This document shows positions 43,239 to 51,781 of a stretch of DNA of 64,000 bases, piece after piece. How positions within the stretch are numbered: position 1 is the first letter of the stretch; every line of letters begins with the position of its first letter. Position numbers and translations under genes: made by a program. The stretch spans positions 1 to 64,000 of the forward strand of contig CANFOL010000011.1 in the NCBI GenBank assembly GCA_947448695.1. Direction: 5' to 3'. This DNA comes from Burkholderiaceae bacterium (GTDB lineage Bacteria > Pseudomonadota > Gammaproteobacteria > Burkholderiales > Burkholderiaceae). Below the pieces are notes generated by a model. That model ran no database searches, was not told the DNA's origin, and saw only the letters and a program-made list of their open reading frames with translations.

Positions 43239-44123
43239 CTATATGAGTTGAATTGTATTTTCTGGCATACCTTTTGACTTTACTTTACAACAAAATAATT
43301 TACCTGATAAAGGATGATTTTTTATTTCTTCATCAGAAAGTCCAAAGGTCATCGATGTAATGAATAATGTATCTAAATCCTTTCCACCAAATGTTAAGCT
43401 AGTAGGCTTTTTCACGGGAAGATTTATCACTTCTTCAATATAAGCGTCTTTGCGTATTTTTAATATGTGGCCAGCATCAATTTCAGCAACCCATAAAAAA
43501 CCATCTTGATCCATGGCACACCCATCTGGTCGACCTTTCCTTCCTACAAAGTCCATAAAAATACGTTTATTGGTTATGGTTCCATTTTGAATATCAAAGT
43601 CGTAAGCATAGATTTTTCCTGGCCGAGAATCACAAAAATATAAAGTTTGATTATCTGGACTCCAAGCAATTCCATTGGACATCATCATAGAATGATCCAT
43701 AGACTGGGCTTGTAAGTTTGCATCAATCTTATATAACTTACCTATATTATTTTGTAGTTGGCGGTCGAAGCTTCCAATCCACAAACGCCCCATTGAGTCA
43801 GCCGCACTATCATTTAATCGCTCTTGCTGAAAATCAATTCCTTGTACTTGAAGGTGATTAATCTCATGGGTTTTAACATTAAATATTGCTAAACCCTTTT
43901 GAAAACCTAGAATTAAATTACCATCTTTTTTTAATCGGATACTTGAAGCTCGAGCAGGCAACTGAAATATGTGTGTGTTTTGGGTAGGTATACTAAATTG
44001 GTACAACTTCAATGGTTTTAAGCCTACATCAATCCAATATATTGAATCCATATCAGCATGCCACAATGGTCCCTCGCCAATTTCATTAACCTCATCACTA
44101 CATTGTTTGAATTCATAACCCAT
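43239..44123 (-). CDS. SMP-30/gluconolactonase-family lactonase
   Basis: 294 residues. The beta-propeller metal ligands are suggested by E17 (EIGEGPLWHADM), N of NGIAWSPDNQTLYFCDS and D of GRPDGCAMDQDG. Hydrolyses lactones in the cytoplasm with a divalent metal; no signal peptide is present. The start shares one base with the stop of ligase copy 2 (TAATG). A lactone intermediate, or hydrolysis of a sugar-acid lactone, in the operon's pathway is implied. Confidence 0.82.
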   Translation of the reverse strand: MGYEFKQCSDEVNEIGEGPLWHADMDSIYWIDVGLKPLKLYQFSIPTQNTHIFQLPARASSIRLKKDGNLILGFQKGLAIFNVKTHEINHLQVQGIDFQQERLNDSAADSMGRLWIGSFDRQLQNNIGKLYKIDANLQAQSMDHSMMMSNGIAWSPDNQTLYFCDSRPGKIYAYDFDIQNGTITNKRIFMDFVGRKGRPDGCAMDQDGFLWVAEIDAGHILKIRKDAYIEEVINLPVKKPTSLTFGGKDLDTLFITSMTFGLSDEEIKNHPLSGKLFCCKVKSKGMPENTIQLI

Positions 44124-45694
44124 TACATTTTCCAGGCATTTTGTGTCAAGCCGTCTCTCATTAATTTTAATTTCTCGACCTTAAATGTTGGCGTATAAGG
44201 CAATCGTTCGACAAACTCGATATAACTTGGCCACATTAATTTAGGTAGTTTTTGTTGAATCCAATTAGCTAGTTCTTGTTCAGATAAGCGCTCATCACTT
44301 CTTACAATAATCAGTCGAATGTCATCTTCTTTTCCATTTGGCAATGGTAGTACAACACACTCACTCACTGCGGTGTGTGAGTTAATGATTTGTTCAATGT
44401 CAAATGATGAAATATTCTCACCCTTTCTTCGAATACGCTCTTTTGCTCTATCTACGAAGTAGTAATAACCTTCTTCATCTCGCCTCATCATATCGCCAGT
44501 ATGGAACCAAAGATTTTTAAATGCTTTAACAGTACTGTCTGGTTGATTTAAATATCCTTGCATCATAATGAACGGCAGCTTTGGCCTAACAACCAGTTCA
44601 CCTACTTCGCCAATAGGGACTAGTTGGTCATACTCATTAACCAGCCCCGCTTCCCAATCATCATGAACTTTTCCGCACGAACCTATTTTTCTTTGCTCCC
44701 AATTGGTATAAAGGACAAAGCCAGTTTCCGTCATTGAGAAACCCTCTACCAATGGCACTTTAAAACGCTCTTCAAACTCCTTGGAGTAATGGGAATTAAA
44801 CATGACTCTTAATTGATGTTGTTTTTCAAATTCATTCGGCGCTTGTTCTAAAAGTGCTCTCGGTGTACTAAATAATGAATGCCCAACAGTCGCTTTTGCT
44901 TTAACCACTTGCTGCCAATAATTTTGAGCGGAGAATTTTGGGGCAACACTAACTGTAGCTCCCACCAACAAGCATGGCAGAACGCCTAGTCTTGCTGCAA
45001 ATCCATGAAATAATGGAAATGGTGTAAATAGGACATCGTCTTGCTTTAAGCCCACTACCCTGATTAAACCAATTGCAGCAGAAAACTGATGTGCATTGGT
45101 TGTCTGTACACCTTTTGCGGGACCTGTCGTTCCAGATGTGTAAAAAATAGTTTGAATATCTTGGTAATTTCCTTCAAAGGTAAATTCCGACTCTGATTTT
45201 GCATCTTCTACCCATTCTTGAAATGGAATCATTTGAGCTGAGAACTCAATGGTTTGATTTTGACCTCGTCCCACAACTACTATTTTTTTTATTTCTGAAA
45301 TCACATTCTGTGGAAGTGTTTTTAATACCCTGAGAAAATCTGCGTGAATAATAATGATTTCTGCTTGAGAGTCAACAAATGGTCGTGCAAGTATGTCGCC
45401 CATTAAATGCGGATTAATTGGAATATTGATTGCTCTGATTAAAGCACACCCAAACCAAGAAAAAACCATCTCTGGACAATTGGGTAACATTACCAACACA
45501 CCCTTTTGTGGCTTTACATGAAGTTTTAATAATCCTTTTGCTACTGCTAAAGCCTCTTCATAGACCTCTGAAAATGTCCATGTACTATTTTCAAACTCTA
45601 GAAAAGTTTTATTACCAATGAAGGCAGATTGCTTTGCTAAAAAATGACTAATTAAGCGCTCATGAAGCGGTACATTAAATAGTGTATTACTCAT
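44123..45694 (-). CDS. AMP-forming acyl-CoA ligase (CaiC-like), copy 2
   Basis: 523 residues. The P-loop is FYTSGTTGPAKGVQT; the core WFHTGDMMRRDEEGYYYFVDRAKERIRRKGENISSFDIE and the C-terminal TPTFKVEKLKL complete the ANL layout. NPHLMGD near residue 93 parallels NPTLKG of copy 1, and most core motifs are shared, so the two are ancient paralogues in one operon. Its start overlaps the DUF35 stop by eight bases. It probably activates the carboxylate brought in through receptor 11, or a later side-chain acid. Confidence 0.85.
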   Translation of the reverse strand: MSNTLFNVPLHERLISHFLAKQSAFIGNKTFLEFENSTWTFSEVYEEALAVAKGLLKLHVKPQKGVLVMLPNCPEMVFSWFGCALIRAINIPINPHLMGDILARPFVDSQAEIIIIHADFLRVLKTLPQNVISEIKKIVVVGRGQNQTIEFSAQMIPFQEWVEDAKSESEFTFEGNYQDIQTIFYTSGTTGPAKGVQTTNAHQFSAAIGLIRVVGLKQDDVLFTPFPLFHGFAARLGVLPCLLVGATVSVAPKFSAQNYWQQVVKAKATVGHSLFSTPRALLEQAPNEFEKQHQLRVMFNSHYSKEFEERFKVPLVEGFSMTETGFVLYTNWEQRKIGSCGKVHDDWEAGLVNEYDQLVPIGEVGELVVRPKLPFIMMQGYLNQPDSTVKAFKNLWFHTGDMMRRDEEGYYYFVDRAKERIRRKGENISSFDIEQIINSHTAVSECVVLPLPNGKEDDIRLIIVRSDERLSEQELANWIQQKLPKLMWPSYIEFVERLPYTPTFKVEKLKLMRDGLTQNAWKM

Positions 45695-46124
45695 TCTTAC
45701 TAAGCGTAAATTTAATTAATGTAATTTCATCAGTGACGTCTTCAAAGTAAGCATTTACTCGAAGGCCAACCTTTAATTGAGTTTGCTCCTGATGAACTAT
45801 ATTACTAATTAATTTTGGGCCTTCATCTAACTCCACCAAGACTACCCCATAAGGTAAATCTTGCTCAAATTCTGGAAAATATTTTTGATAAAAAACACAA
45901 TGCGACCAGATAGTCCCATGACCACTTAGGATTTTCCACTCAAATAATTCAGAACCACACTTTGGACAAAAATCCTCAAATTGAGCTCGAATATGTTGGC
46001 AATTTTTACATTGCGGTAATTGCAGTATTTTGTCTTTTGCGGCATCCCAAAAAGGCTTACTTCGATCAGTAATAATTGGTAATGGCTTTTTATATTCGTG
46101 ATGATTCATTTCTTTTTGTCTCAT
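45687..46124 (-). CDS. DUF35 zinc-ribbon/OB-fold protein (thiolase partner)
   Basis: 145 residues. The zinc ribbon is C39-x2-C42 and C53-x2-C56 (QCKNCQH and DFCPKCGS). An OB-fold follows, starting at LSGHGTIWSHCVF and including PYGVVLVELDEG. Proteins of this pattern form complexes with SCP-x-type thiolases or HMG-CoA synthase-like enzymes and deliver or shield CoA intermediates. It is the first gene of the operon. A second ATG at 46109 is possible; neither start has a strong ribosome binding site. Confidence 0.8.
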   Translation of the reverse strand: MRQKEMNHHEYKKPLPIITDRSKPFWDAAKDKILQLPQCKNCQHIRAQFEDFCPKCGSELFEWKILSGHGTIWSHCVFYQKYFPEFEQDLPYGVVLVELDEGPKLISNIVHQEQTQLKVGLRVNAYFEDVTDEITLIKFTLSKNE

Positions 46125-46240
46125 TTATATATAGATTTTTATATACAATACATCAGAAATTCAATAACTACAAAACATTAATGGTTGTGATATAACTTTA
46201 AAAATTGTACGGAACTCTATCCACTTTTAAAGGATTGATT

Positions 46241-46582
46241 TCAATAGTAGGTTTGCCAGTTATGACTGAATAAGCGTTCACATACCGCTGAAAACAAACT
46301 TTGGTCGTTAAAAGTATGAGTTCGCAAAACATACTGAAATTTACCCATGACTTGGTTTCTTTCAAGCGGGGTCATCTGACTCATGATTTTTAATGTCGGT
46401 TGATACGCCGAAAAGTGATCATTTAATTTGTAGTTATTAAAGCAACTCTCCATAGCTTCAAAAAAGCTTCCCACATTTTCAGTGTCATTTTGACGACTAG
46501 TCTCTCCTCCAATAGGTGATTTTTCTTTTCTGATTGAGCCTGAGTCTCCGGTGAAGACAAAATGAAAATAACCATCTTTCAA
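46241..46582 (-). CDS. Hypothetical protein, 113 residues
   Basis: I do not recognise it. The frame reads MKDGYFHFVFTGDSGSIRK at the N-terminus and ends FSAVCERLFSHNWQTYY, with a helical middle (FFEAMESCFNNYKLND). There is no signal peptide or membrane segment. The start would be TTG with no visible ribosome binding site, so it may be a remnant of a longer gene. It lies between the htpG terminator and the start of the DUF35 operon. Confidence 0.45.
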   Translation of the reverse strand: MKDGYFHFVFTGDSGSIRKEKSPIGGETSRQNDTENVGSFFEAMESCFNNYKLNDHFSAYQPTLKIMSQMTPLERNQVMGKFQYVLRTHTFNDQSLFSAVCERLFSHNWQTYY

Positions 46583-46611
46583 AAAAATATAACTAATTTT
46601 TTCATGTAAAA

Positions 46612-46633
46612 AAGGGGTGAAAGATCACCCCTT
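46612..46633 (-). terminator. Rho-independent terminator of htpG
   Basis: On the minus strand AAGGGGTGA, a four-base loop (TCTT), then TCACCCCTT, followed by TTTT and an A/T stretch. The stem is nine perfect pairs with strong G/C content, 33 bases past the htpG stop. This is the clearest intrinsic terminator in the window. Confidence 0.85.
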
Positions 46634-46665
46634 GATTAAAACATTTCTTCGATAAAAAGTATTTT

Positions 46666-48567
46666 TTATTTCAATAACATTTGATTCATACGCCTTACAA
46701 ATGAAGCTGGATCAGCAATATGCCCACCTTCAGCCAAAAGTGCTTGATCAAAGATCAAATGTGTCCAATCATCAAAATGCTGCATATCACTTTCGATTTT
46801 TTTGATTAAAAGATGATTGGGATTAATTTCTAAAATTGGCTTTGTTTCAGGTGCTGCCTGACCCGCCGCCTTTAACATACGCATTAAATTGCCTGATAAT
46901 TCATTTTCATCAGCAACAAGACAAGCCGGTGAATCCGTCAACCGGAATGTCACACGTACATCTTTTGCTTTATCAATTAATGCTGCCTTCATTTTCTCTA
47001 ACAAATCAGCGAACTGTTTTTCAACTTCCTTTTGTTCTTCTTTTTCTTTTTCATCCTCTAAAGAACCTAAATCAAGCCCCCCTTTTGCGACAGAAACGAG
47101 TAGTTTTTCATTAAACTGAGTCAGGAAAGAAAGCATCCACTCATCTACTCGATCGGTTAGCAATAGGACTTCAATGCCTTTTTTCTTGAAAATTTCTAAA
47201 TGAGGGCTATTTTTAGCGGCCAAGTAGGTTTCAGCAGTAACATAATAGATCTTATCTTGACCATCCTTCATTCGTGACAAGTAATCTGCTAATGAAACAT
47301 TTTGTACCTCTGAGTCATTATGAGTACTTGCAAACCTGAGTAACTTAGATATTTTTTCTAAGTTGACGGAATCTTCTCCAATACCTTCTTTAAGAACTTG
47401 GCCAAACTCATTCCAGAAGAGTTGATATTCAGTCCGCTTTGCTTCATCTTCATGATTGGCGAGCTCTTCCAGCATAGAAATGACTCGCTTCGTCGAGCTT
47501 TCACGAATGAACTTAACATCACGAGATTCTTGCAATATTTCACGAGAGACATTCAGAGGCAAATCTGCAGAGTCAATCACTCCAGATACAAAACGTAAAT
47601 AAGTGGGGATCAGTTGCTCAGAATCTTCCATGATGAATACACGTTTCACATAAAGTTTGATGCCACTTCGTTTAGTTCGATCCCATAAATCAAACGACGC
47701 TTTTTTGGGCAAAAACAGTAATTGCGTGAACTCGCTTCTACCCTCTACCCTATTGTGTGAATACGCCAAAGGAACTTCAAAGTCTCTAGAAATGCTCTTA
47801 TAAAACTCGTGATATTGCTCCTCAGCAATATCAGATTTATTTCTAGTCCATAGGGCACTCGCCTCGTTGACATTTTCATATTCTGATTGAGTAACCATCT
47901 CACTTTTCTCTTCATCCCATTCTTCTTTGGGCATTTGAATCGGTATTGAAATGTGATCCGAATACTTTTGAATCACTGATTTTAATTTCCATGGGGAAAG
48001 AAACTCGTCTTCGCCATCTTTCAAATGCAGAATAATAGTTGTGCCACGAGATGATTTATTGAAAGACTCAATCGTAAAATCTCCCGCACCAGAGGATTCC
48101 CAACGTACTCCTGCATCCTGACCTAAGCCTGCTCTACGGGTTTCTACAGTCATGCGGTCAGCGACAATAAACCCAGAATAAAAGCCAACACCAAATTGAC
48201 CAATGAGTGAAGCATCCTTTTGTTGGTCACCTGATAACTTTGAGAAAAACTCTTTTGTTCCTGATCTTGCAATCGTCCCTAAATTGGCTATCACCTCTTC
48301 ACGACTCATCCCAATACCGTTATCAGAAATACTGATGGTTCTTGCTTCTTTATCAAAACTGACCTGAATACGTAGGTCCGAGTCACCTTCATACAAATTA
48401 TCCTGATGGATTGCCTCAAACCTGAGTTTATCCGCTGCGTCTGAAGCATTCGAAATGAGTTCACGAAGAAAAATTTCTTTGTTGGAGTACAAAGAATGAA
48501 TCATTAAATGCATCAACTGCTTTATTTCTGCTTGAAAATCAAGGGTTTGCTTCTCTACGGTCGTCAT
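46666..48567 (-). CDS. htpG: Hsp90-family chaperone HtpG
   Basis: 633 residues, the normal HtpG length. The N-terminal GHKL ATPase has [15 protein letters not shown] (catalytic glutamate and ATP-binding asparagine), [11 protein letters not shown], and [11 protein letters not shown]. The middle domain has [17 protein letters not shown] and the C-terminal dimerisation region ends NQMLLK. It is a cytoplasmic ATP-dependent chaperone. AGAGGA lies a few bases before the ATG. A candidate heat-shock promoter lies 54 bases upstream and an intrinsic terminator follows. It is a single-gene unit and the only obvious housekeeping gene in the window. Confidence 0.97.
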   Translation of the reverse strand: MTTVEKQTLDFQAEIKQLMHLMIHSLYSNKEIFLRELISNASDAADKLRFEAIHQDNLYEGDSDLRIQVSFDKEARTISISDNGIGMSREEVIANLGTIARSGTKEFFSKLSGDQQKDASLIGQFGVGFYSGFIVADRMTVETRRAGLGQDAGVRWESSGAGDFTIESFNKSSRGTTIILHLKDGEDEFLSPWKLKSVIQKYSDHISIPIQMPKEEWDEEKSEMVTQSEYENVNEASALWTRNKSDIAEEQYHEFYKSISRDFEVPLAYSHNRVEGRSEFTQLLFLPKKASFDLWDRTKRSGIKLYVKRVFIMEDSEQLIPTYLRFVSGVIDSADLPLNVSREILQESRDVKFIRESSTKRVISMLEELANHEDEAKRTEYQLFWNEFGQVLKEGIGEDSVNLEKISKLLRFASTHNDSEVQNVSLADYLSRMKDGQDKIYYVTAETYLAAKNSPHLEIFKKKGIEVLLLTDRVDEWMLSFLTQFNEKLLVSVAKGGLDLGSLEDEKEKEEQKEVEKQFADLLEKMKAALIDKAKDVRVTFRLTDSPACLVADENELSGNLMRMLKAAGQAAPETKPILEINPNHLLIKKIESDMQHFDDWTHLIFDQALLAEGGHIADPASFVRRMNQMLLK

Positions 48568-48620
48568 TTTTATCCTCTAAATATCAAATGAGATTACAAA
48601 TAATTAAATGTATCTTTCAC

Positions 48621-48648
48621 TTAAGGGTAAATTTCTCAATTTCAAGGG
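48621..48648 (-). promoter_or_regulatory. Candidate sigma-32 (heat-shock) promoter of htpG
   Basis: On the minus strand CCCTTGAA (48641-48648), 13 bp, then CCCTTAA (48621-48627). The -35 matches the RpoH consensus CTTGAA exactly. The -10 matches the leading CCC of CCCCATNT but is weaker after it. It lies about 54 bases before the htpG ATG. Assigned by eye. Confidence 0.55.
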
Positions 48649-48761
48649 TAAGGGGGTATTTTTTGATTGATTTTGTCAAAGTCAAAATGATTTGGTTTAA
48701 ACTCAATTTATCAATAAAGAGGCATTTACTTTGCCCTAATAGCTTTTAGTGGAGACGATTA

Positions 48762-49736
48762 GTGCATATAGCGATTGCCGATGACTATCAAAATTGTGTC
48801 AAAGACCTGAAGTGTTTTTCCACTCTTAAAGGGAATGAAACAACGATTTATGTTGAGCCAACGAAAGATAAGGCACAACTCATCAAGCGTTTTATCAACG
48901 CCGATATTATTGTCGTGGTGCGCGAAAGAATTACGATCGATGAAGAACTTCTAAAGTCCTTGCCGAAACTTAAGTTAATTGCTTTAGTCGGCAGAAATAG
49001 CAAGTTTATTGACTATGCGGCATGCACTAAATATGGGGTCGCAGTCACTCATGGTGAAGCAGCATCACACCTTGCGCCGGCAGAATGTGCTCTTGCTTTA
49101 ATGCTTGCTGCCCGCAGAAATATCGTTTTAGAGGCTGCGCGCATGAAGGCCGGTTTATTTCCGATTACTCTATCCCATCGTTTAAATGGTTCTACTTTGG
49201 GGATTTATGGACTAGGTGAAATTGGTGAAGTAGTTGCCAAAGCCTCCCAGGGACTAGGTATGCATATTTTAGTTTGGGGTCGAGAAGGCTCTTTTCATCG
49301 AGCAAAGAGTCTTGGCTTTGAGGTCGCTCAGTCCAGAGAAGACTTCTTCTCGCGCTCTGATGTGATCAGTATTCATCTTCGCTATAACAAAGATACTTTC
49401 GGTATGGTGAAGTTGGCAGACTTGATGATGATGAAGCCTACCGCCCTTTTAGTAAACACGGCAAGGGCCGAACTCATTGAGAGTGGCGCGCTAGAAAAAG
49501 CGCTAGAAAGTGGCCGCCCAGGATATGCAGCTGTTGACGTCTATGAAAATGAACCCATACTGAACGGCGATCACCCTCTATTAAAAATGGATAACGTAAT
49601 TTGTTTACCGCATTTAGGCTGGGCTGATCACGATACCTTCGAATTATATTTTGGCGAAGCTTTTGATCAGGTTGATCGCTTTCTAAAAGGTCAGCCGCTT
49701 CGACTCGTGAATAAAGATGTTGTGTTTAAAACTTAA
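48762..49736 (+). CDS. D-2-hydroxyacid dehydrogenase (NAD-dependent)
   Basis: 324 residues. The Rossmann motif is GIYGLGEIGEVVAKASQGLG. Catalytic residues are the arginine in VNTARAEL, the glutamate in ENEPILNGDHP and the histidine in LPHLGWADHD. It is of the phosphoglycerate/hydroxypyruvate dehydrogenase family and interconverts a D-2-hydroxyacid and its 2-oxoacid in the cytoplasm. The start is GTG with GGAG upstream. It heads a plus-strand unit with receptors 12 and 13. Convergent with it is a 2-oxoacid decarboxylase-like gene pair, which could act on the same oxoacid. Confidence 0.87.
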   Translation: MHIAIADDYQNCVKDLKCFSTLKGNETTIYVEPTKDKAQLIKRFINADIIVVVRERITIDEELLKSLPKLKLIALVGRNSKFIDYAACTKYGVAVTHGEAASHLAPAECALALMLAARRNIVLEAARMKAGLFPITLSHRLNGSTLGIYGLGEIGEVVAKASQGLGMHILVWGREGSFHRAKSLGFEVAQSREDFFSRSDVISIHLRYNKDTFGMVKLADLMMMKPTALLVNTARAELIESGALEKALESGRPGYAAVDVYENEPILNGDHPLLKMDNVICLPHLGWADHDTFELYFGEAFDQVDRFLKGQPLRLVNKDVVFKT

Positions 49737-49771
49737 GCATTGACTAAAAACTTGTGGAGATAAAAAATATC

Positions 49772-50752
49772 ATGCAAATTTTTCATCGCGTTCTCTTAGC
49801 ATTTTTGTTTTTATCTAGCTTCACTATAAACCCGTTAAGTTTTGCTCAATCTTATCCGAACCGTCCTGTCAAAATCATCGTAGCCCAAGCACCTGGTGCG
49901 TCACCCGACGTTGTTGCTAGAACTCTGGCGAGTAAATTGTCGGATATCTGGAAAACTTCCGTAATTGTTGAAAACAAGCCTGGGGCGAATGGTAATTTGG
50001 GAATAGACATCGTCGCCAAAGCTACCCCAGATGGTTACACTTTGGGTCTTGTTGTCCCAAGTGTCATGGTCATCAACCCTTTTGTATATAAAAATATGCC
50101 CTTTAAGCCACTCGAGGATCTCGCCCCCATTACGCAAGTTTCTTCGATTATTTTTTCTCTTGTAAGTAACCCCCAAAGACCCTATCAAACTGTCGATGAG
50201 TTAATTGCTTATGCAAAAAAACGCCCTGGTGAAATTAACTATAGTTCTGCAGGTGTTGGCAATTTACAGCATTTGGCAGCAGAATTATTTTCCCTTAAGG
50301 CTGGTATAAAAATGAACCATATTCCCAATAAAGGGGATTCTGCTGCGCTCGTGGATGTGATGGGAGGCCAAACTGACCTCATGTTCGTTCCGCTACCTTC
50401 TGCCATTAATCAAATTAAGGCTAGCAAACTCCACTTAATGGCGCTTGCAAGTAAAAAAAGGGTGGGGCAATTTCCAAATGTGCCAACCATGAACGAGTTA
50501 GGTCAACCAGATGTTTTGATTGAGGGCTGGACAGGCCTAGTAGCTCCCAATGGAACACCTGATAACATCTTAGAAGATATTCAAAAAGCAATTTATCAAA
50601 TTATTACTGATTCAGGTACCAAAAATTCGATAGAATCTCAAGGCTTTGAAGTGGTAGGTTCCACCCCAAAAGAATTTAGACAATTCTTAAGGCAAGAATC
50701 TGCCAAATGGAGTGGTGTCATTCAAAAATCATCGATTAATTTAAGTAATTAA
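49772..50752 (+). CDS. TctC/Bug-type periplasmic solute receptor 12
   Basis: 326 residues from the ATG at 49772, preferred over GTG at 49754 because it starts the hydrophobic leader cleanly (cut near LSFA|QSYPN). The first ligand loop reads VAQAPGASPDVVAR, missing the double glycine and with a proline before the aspartate, as in receptor 2. It follows the D-2-hydroxyacid dehydrogenase by 35 bases. Confidence 0.87.
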   Translation: MQIFHRVLLAFLFLSSFTINPLSFAQSYPNRPVKIIVAQAPGASPDVVARTLASKLSDIWKTSVIVENKPGANGNLGIDIVAKATPDGYTLGLVVPSVMVINPFVYKNMPFKPLEDLAPITQVSSIIFSLVSNPQRPYQTVDELIAYAKKRPGEINYSSAGVGNLQHLAAELFSLKAGIKMNHIPNKGDSAALVDVMGGQTDLMFVPLPSAINQIKASKLHLMALASKKRVGQFPNVPTMNELGQPDVLIEGWTGLVAPNGTPDNILEDIQKAIYQIITDSGTKNSIESQGFEVVGSTPKEFRQFLRQESAKWSGVIQKSSINLSN

Positions 50753-50773
50753 TTTTTTATAAGGGAACTTCAA

Positions 50774-51742
50774 ATGAAATTACCAGTCTTAGCAGTACTC
50801 GTATCCTCTCTTATCAGTATTCATAGCTTTGCGAATGAATACCCCACGAAACCAATTCAGCTTTTAGTGCCGTTTGCGCCAGGTGGCACAACGGATATTA
50901 TCGCTCGCGTGATTTCTGAACCATTATCAAAAAGTTTAGGTCAAACCGTCATTGTGGTGAATCGACCTGGTGGTGGCGGTGTTGTTGGCGCCAATGAAGT
51001 CGCTAAAGCAACTCCTGATGGTTATATCTTGGGTGTTGCAACTGTTTCAACAACTGCTGCAAATCCTGCGATTAATCCAAAAACGCCTTATAACCCTTTA
51101 AGTGATTTTGCTTCAATCACTAATATTGCAGCAACTCCAAACATCATTGCTGTTCACCCCTCGTTTCCGGCAAGAGACTACAAGGGCTTTGTTGCTGAAT
51201 TGAAAAAAAATCCAACAAAATATTCCTATGCATCATCTGGGACAGGTGGTATTGGACACCTGCAAATGGAATTATTTAAAAATATTGCTAATGTTTTTAT
51301 TACTCACATACCCTACAAAGGTGCCGGCCCTGCTCTGAACGACGTAGTTGCAGGTCAAGTTCCTGTCATTTTCGATAACATGCCATCAGCTTTACCATTT
51401 ATTTTAGATAATCGTTTAGTACCGATTGTGGTTGCTGCCCCGAATCGTATCAGTGCTCTTCCCAATACCCCAACGTTTAAAGAAGTTGGTGCTGAGCCTG
51501 TCAATAGAATGGCTTATTACGGAATTGTTGGTCCAAAAGGTCTTCCTAAAGACATCATTGCCAAAATCAATCTAGCAGTAAAACAAGCTGTCGAGATTCC
51601 ATCCGTAAAAAAACGTATTGAAGATACTGGCTCAATTGTGATAGCAAACTCTCCCGAAGAGTTTTCAGCACAAATCAAAGCAGAATTAGAAACCTACCAA
51701 AAAGTGGTTAAAGAGCAAAAACTAACTTTAGATAGTAATTAA
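50774..51742 (+). CDS. TctC/Bug-type periplasmic solute receptor 13
   Basis: 322 residues, cut near [10 protein letters not shown] (residue 20). It has a standard ligand loop, [14 protein letters not shown], but VNRPGGGG replaces the ENxPG form in the second loop. AAGGGAAC precedes the ATG. It lies 21 bases after receptor 12 and ends before a hairpin terminator; the CoA-transferase on the other side is convergent. Confidence 0.88.
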   Translation: MKLPVLAVLVSSLISIHSFANEYPTKPIQLLVPFAPGGTTDIIARVISEPLSKSLGQTVIVVNRPGGGGVVGANEVAKATPDGYILGVATVSTTAANPAINPKTPYNPLSDFASITNIAATPNIIAVHPSFPARDYKGFVAELKKNPTKYSYASSGTGGIGHLQMELFKNIANVFITHIPYKGAGPALNDVVAGQVPVIFDNMPSALPFILDNRLVPIVVAAPNRISALPNTPTFKEVGAEPVNRMAYYGIVGPKGLPKDIIAKINLAVKQAVEIPSVKKRIEDTGSIVIANSPEEFSAQIKAELETYQKVVKEQKLTLDSN

Positions 51743-51747
51743 TGGCT

Positions 51748-51777
51748 AGTGGTCAAAAGTCATCACTGTTGACCACT
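51748..51777 (+). terminator. Hairpin terminator after receptor 13
   Basis: AGTGGTCAA (51748-51756) pairs perfectly with TTGACCACT (51769-51777) around a 12-base loop, followed by TCTTTT. It lies in the 39-bp gap between convergent genes, so it probably ends the plus-strand transcript. Confidence 0.65.
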
Positions 51778-51781
51778 TCTT

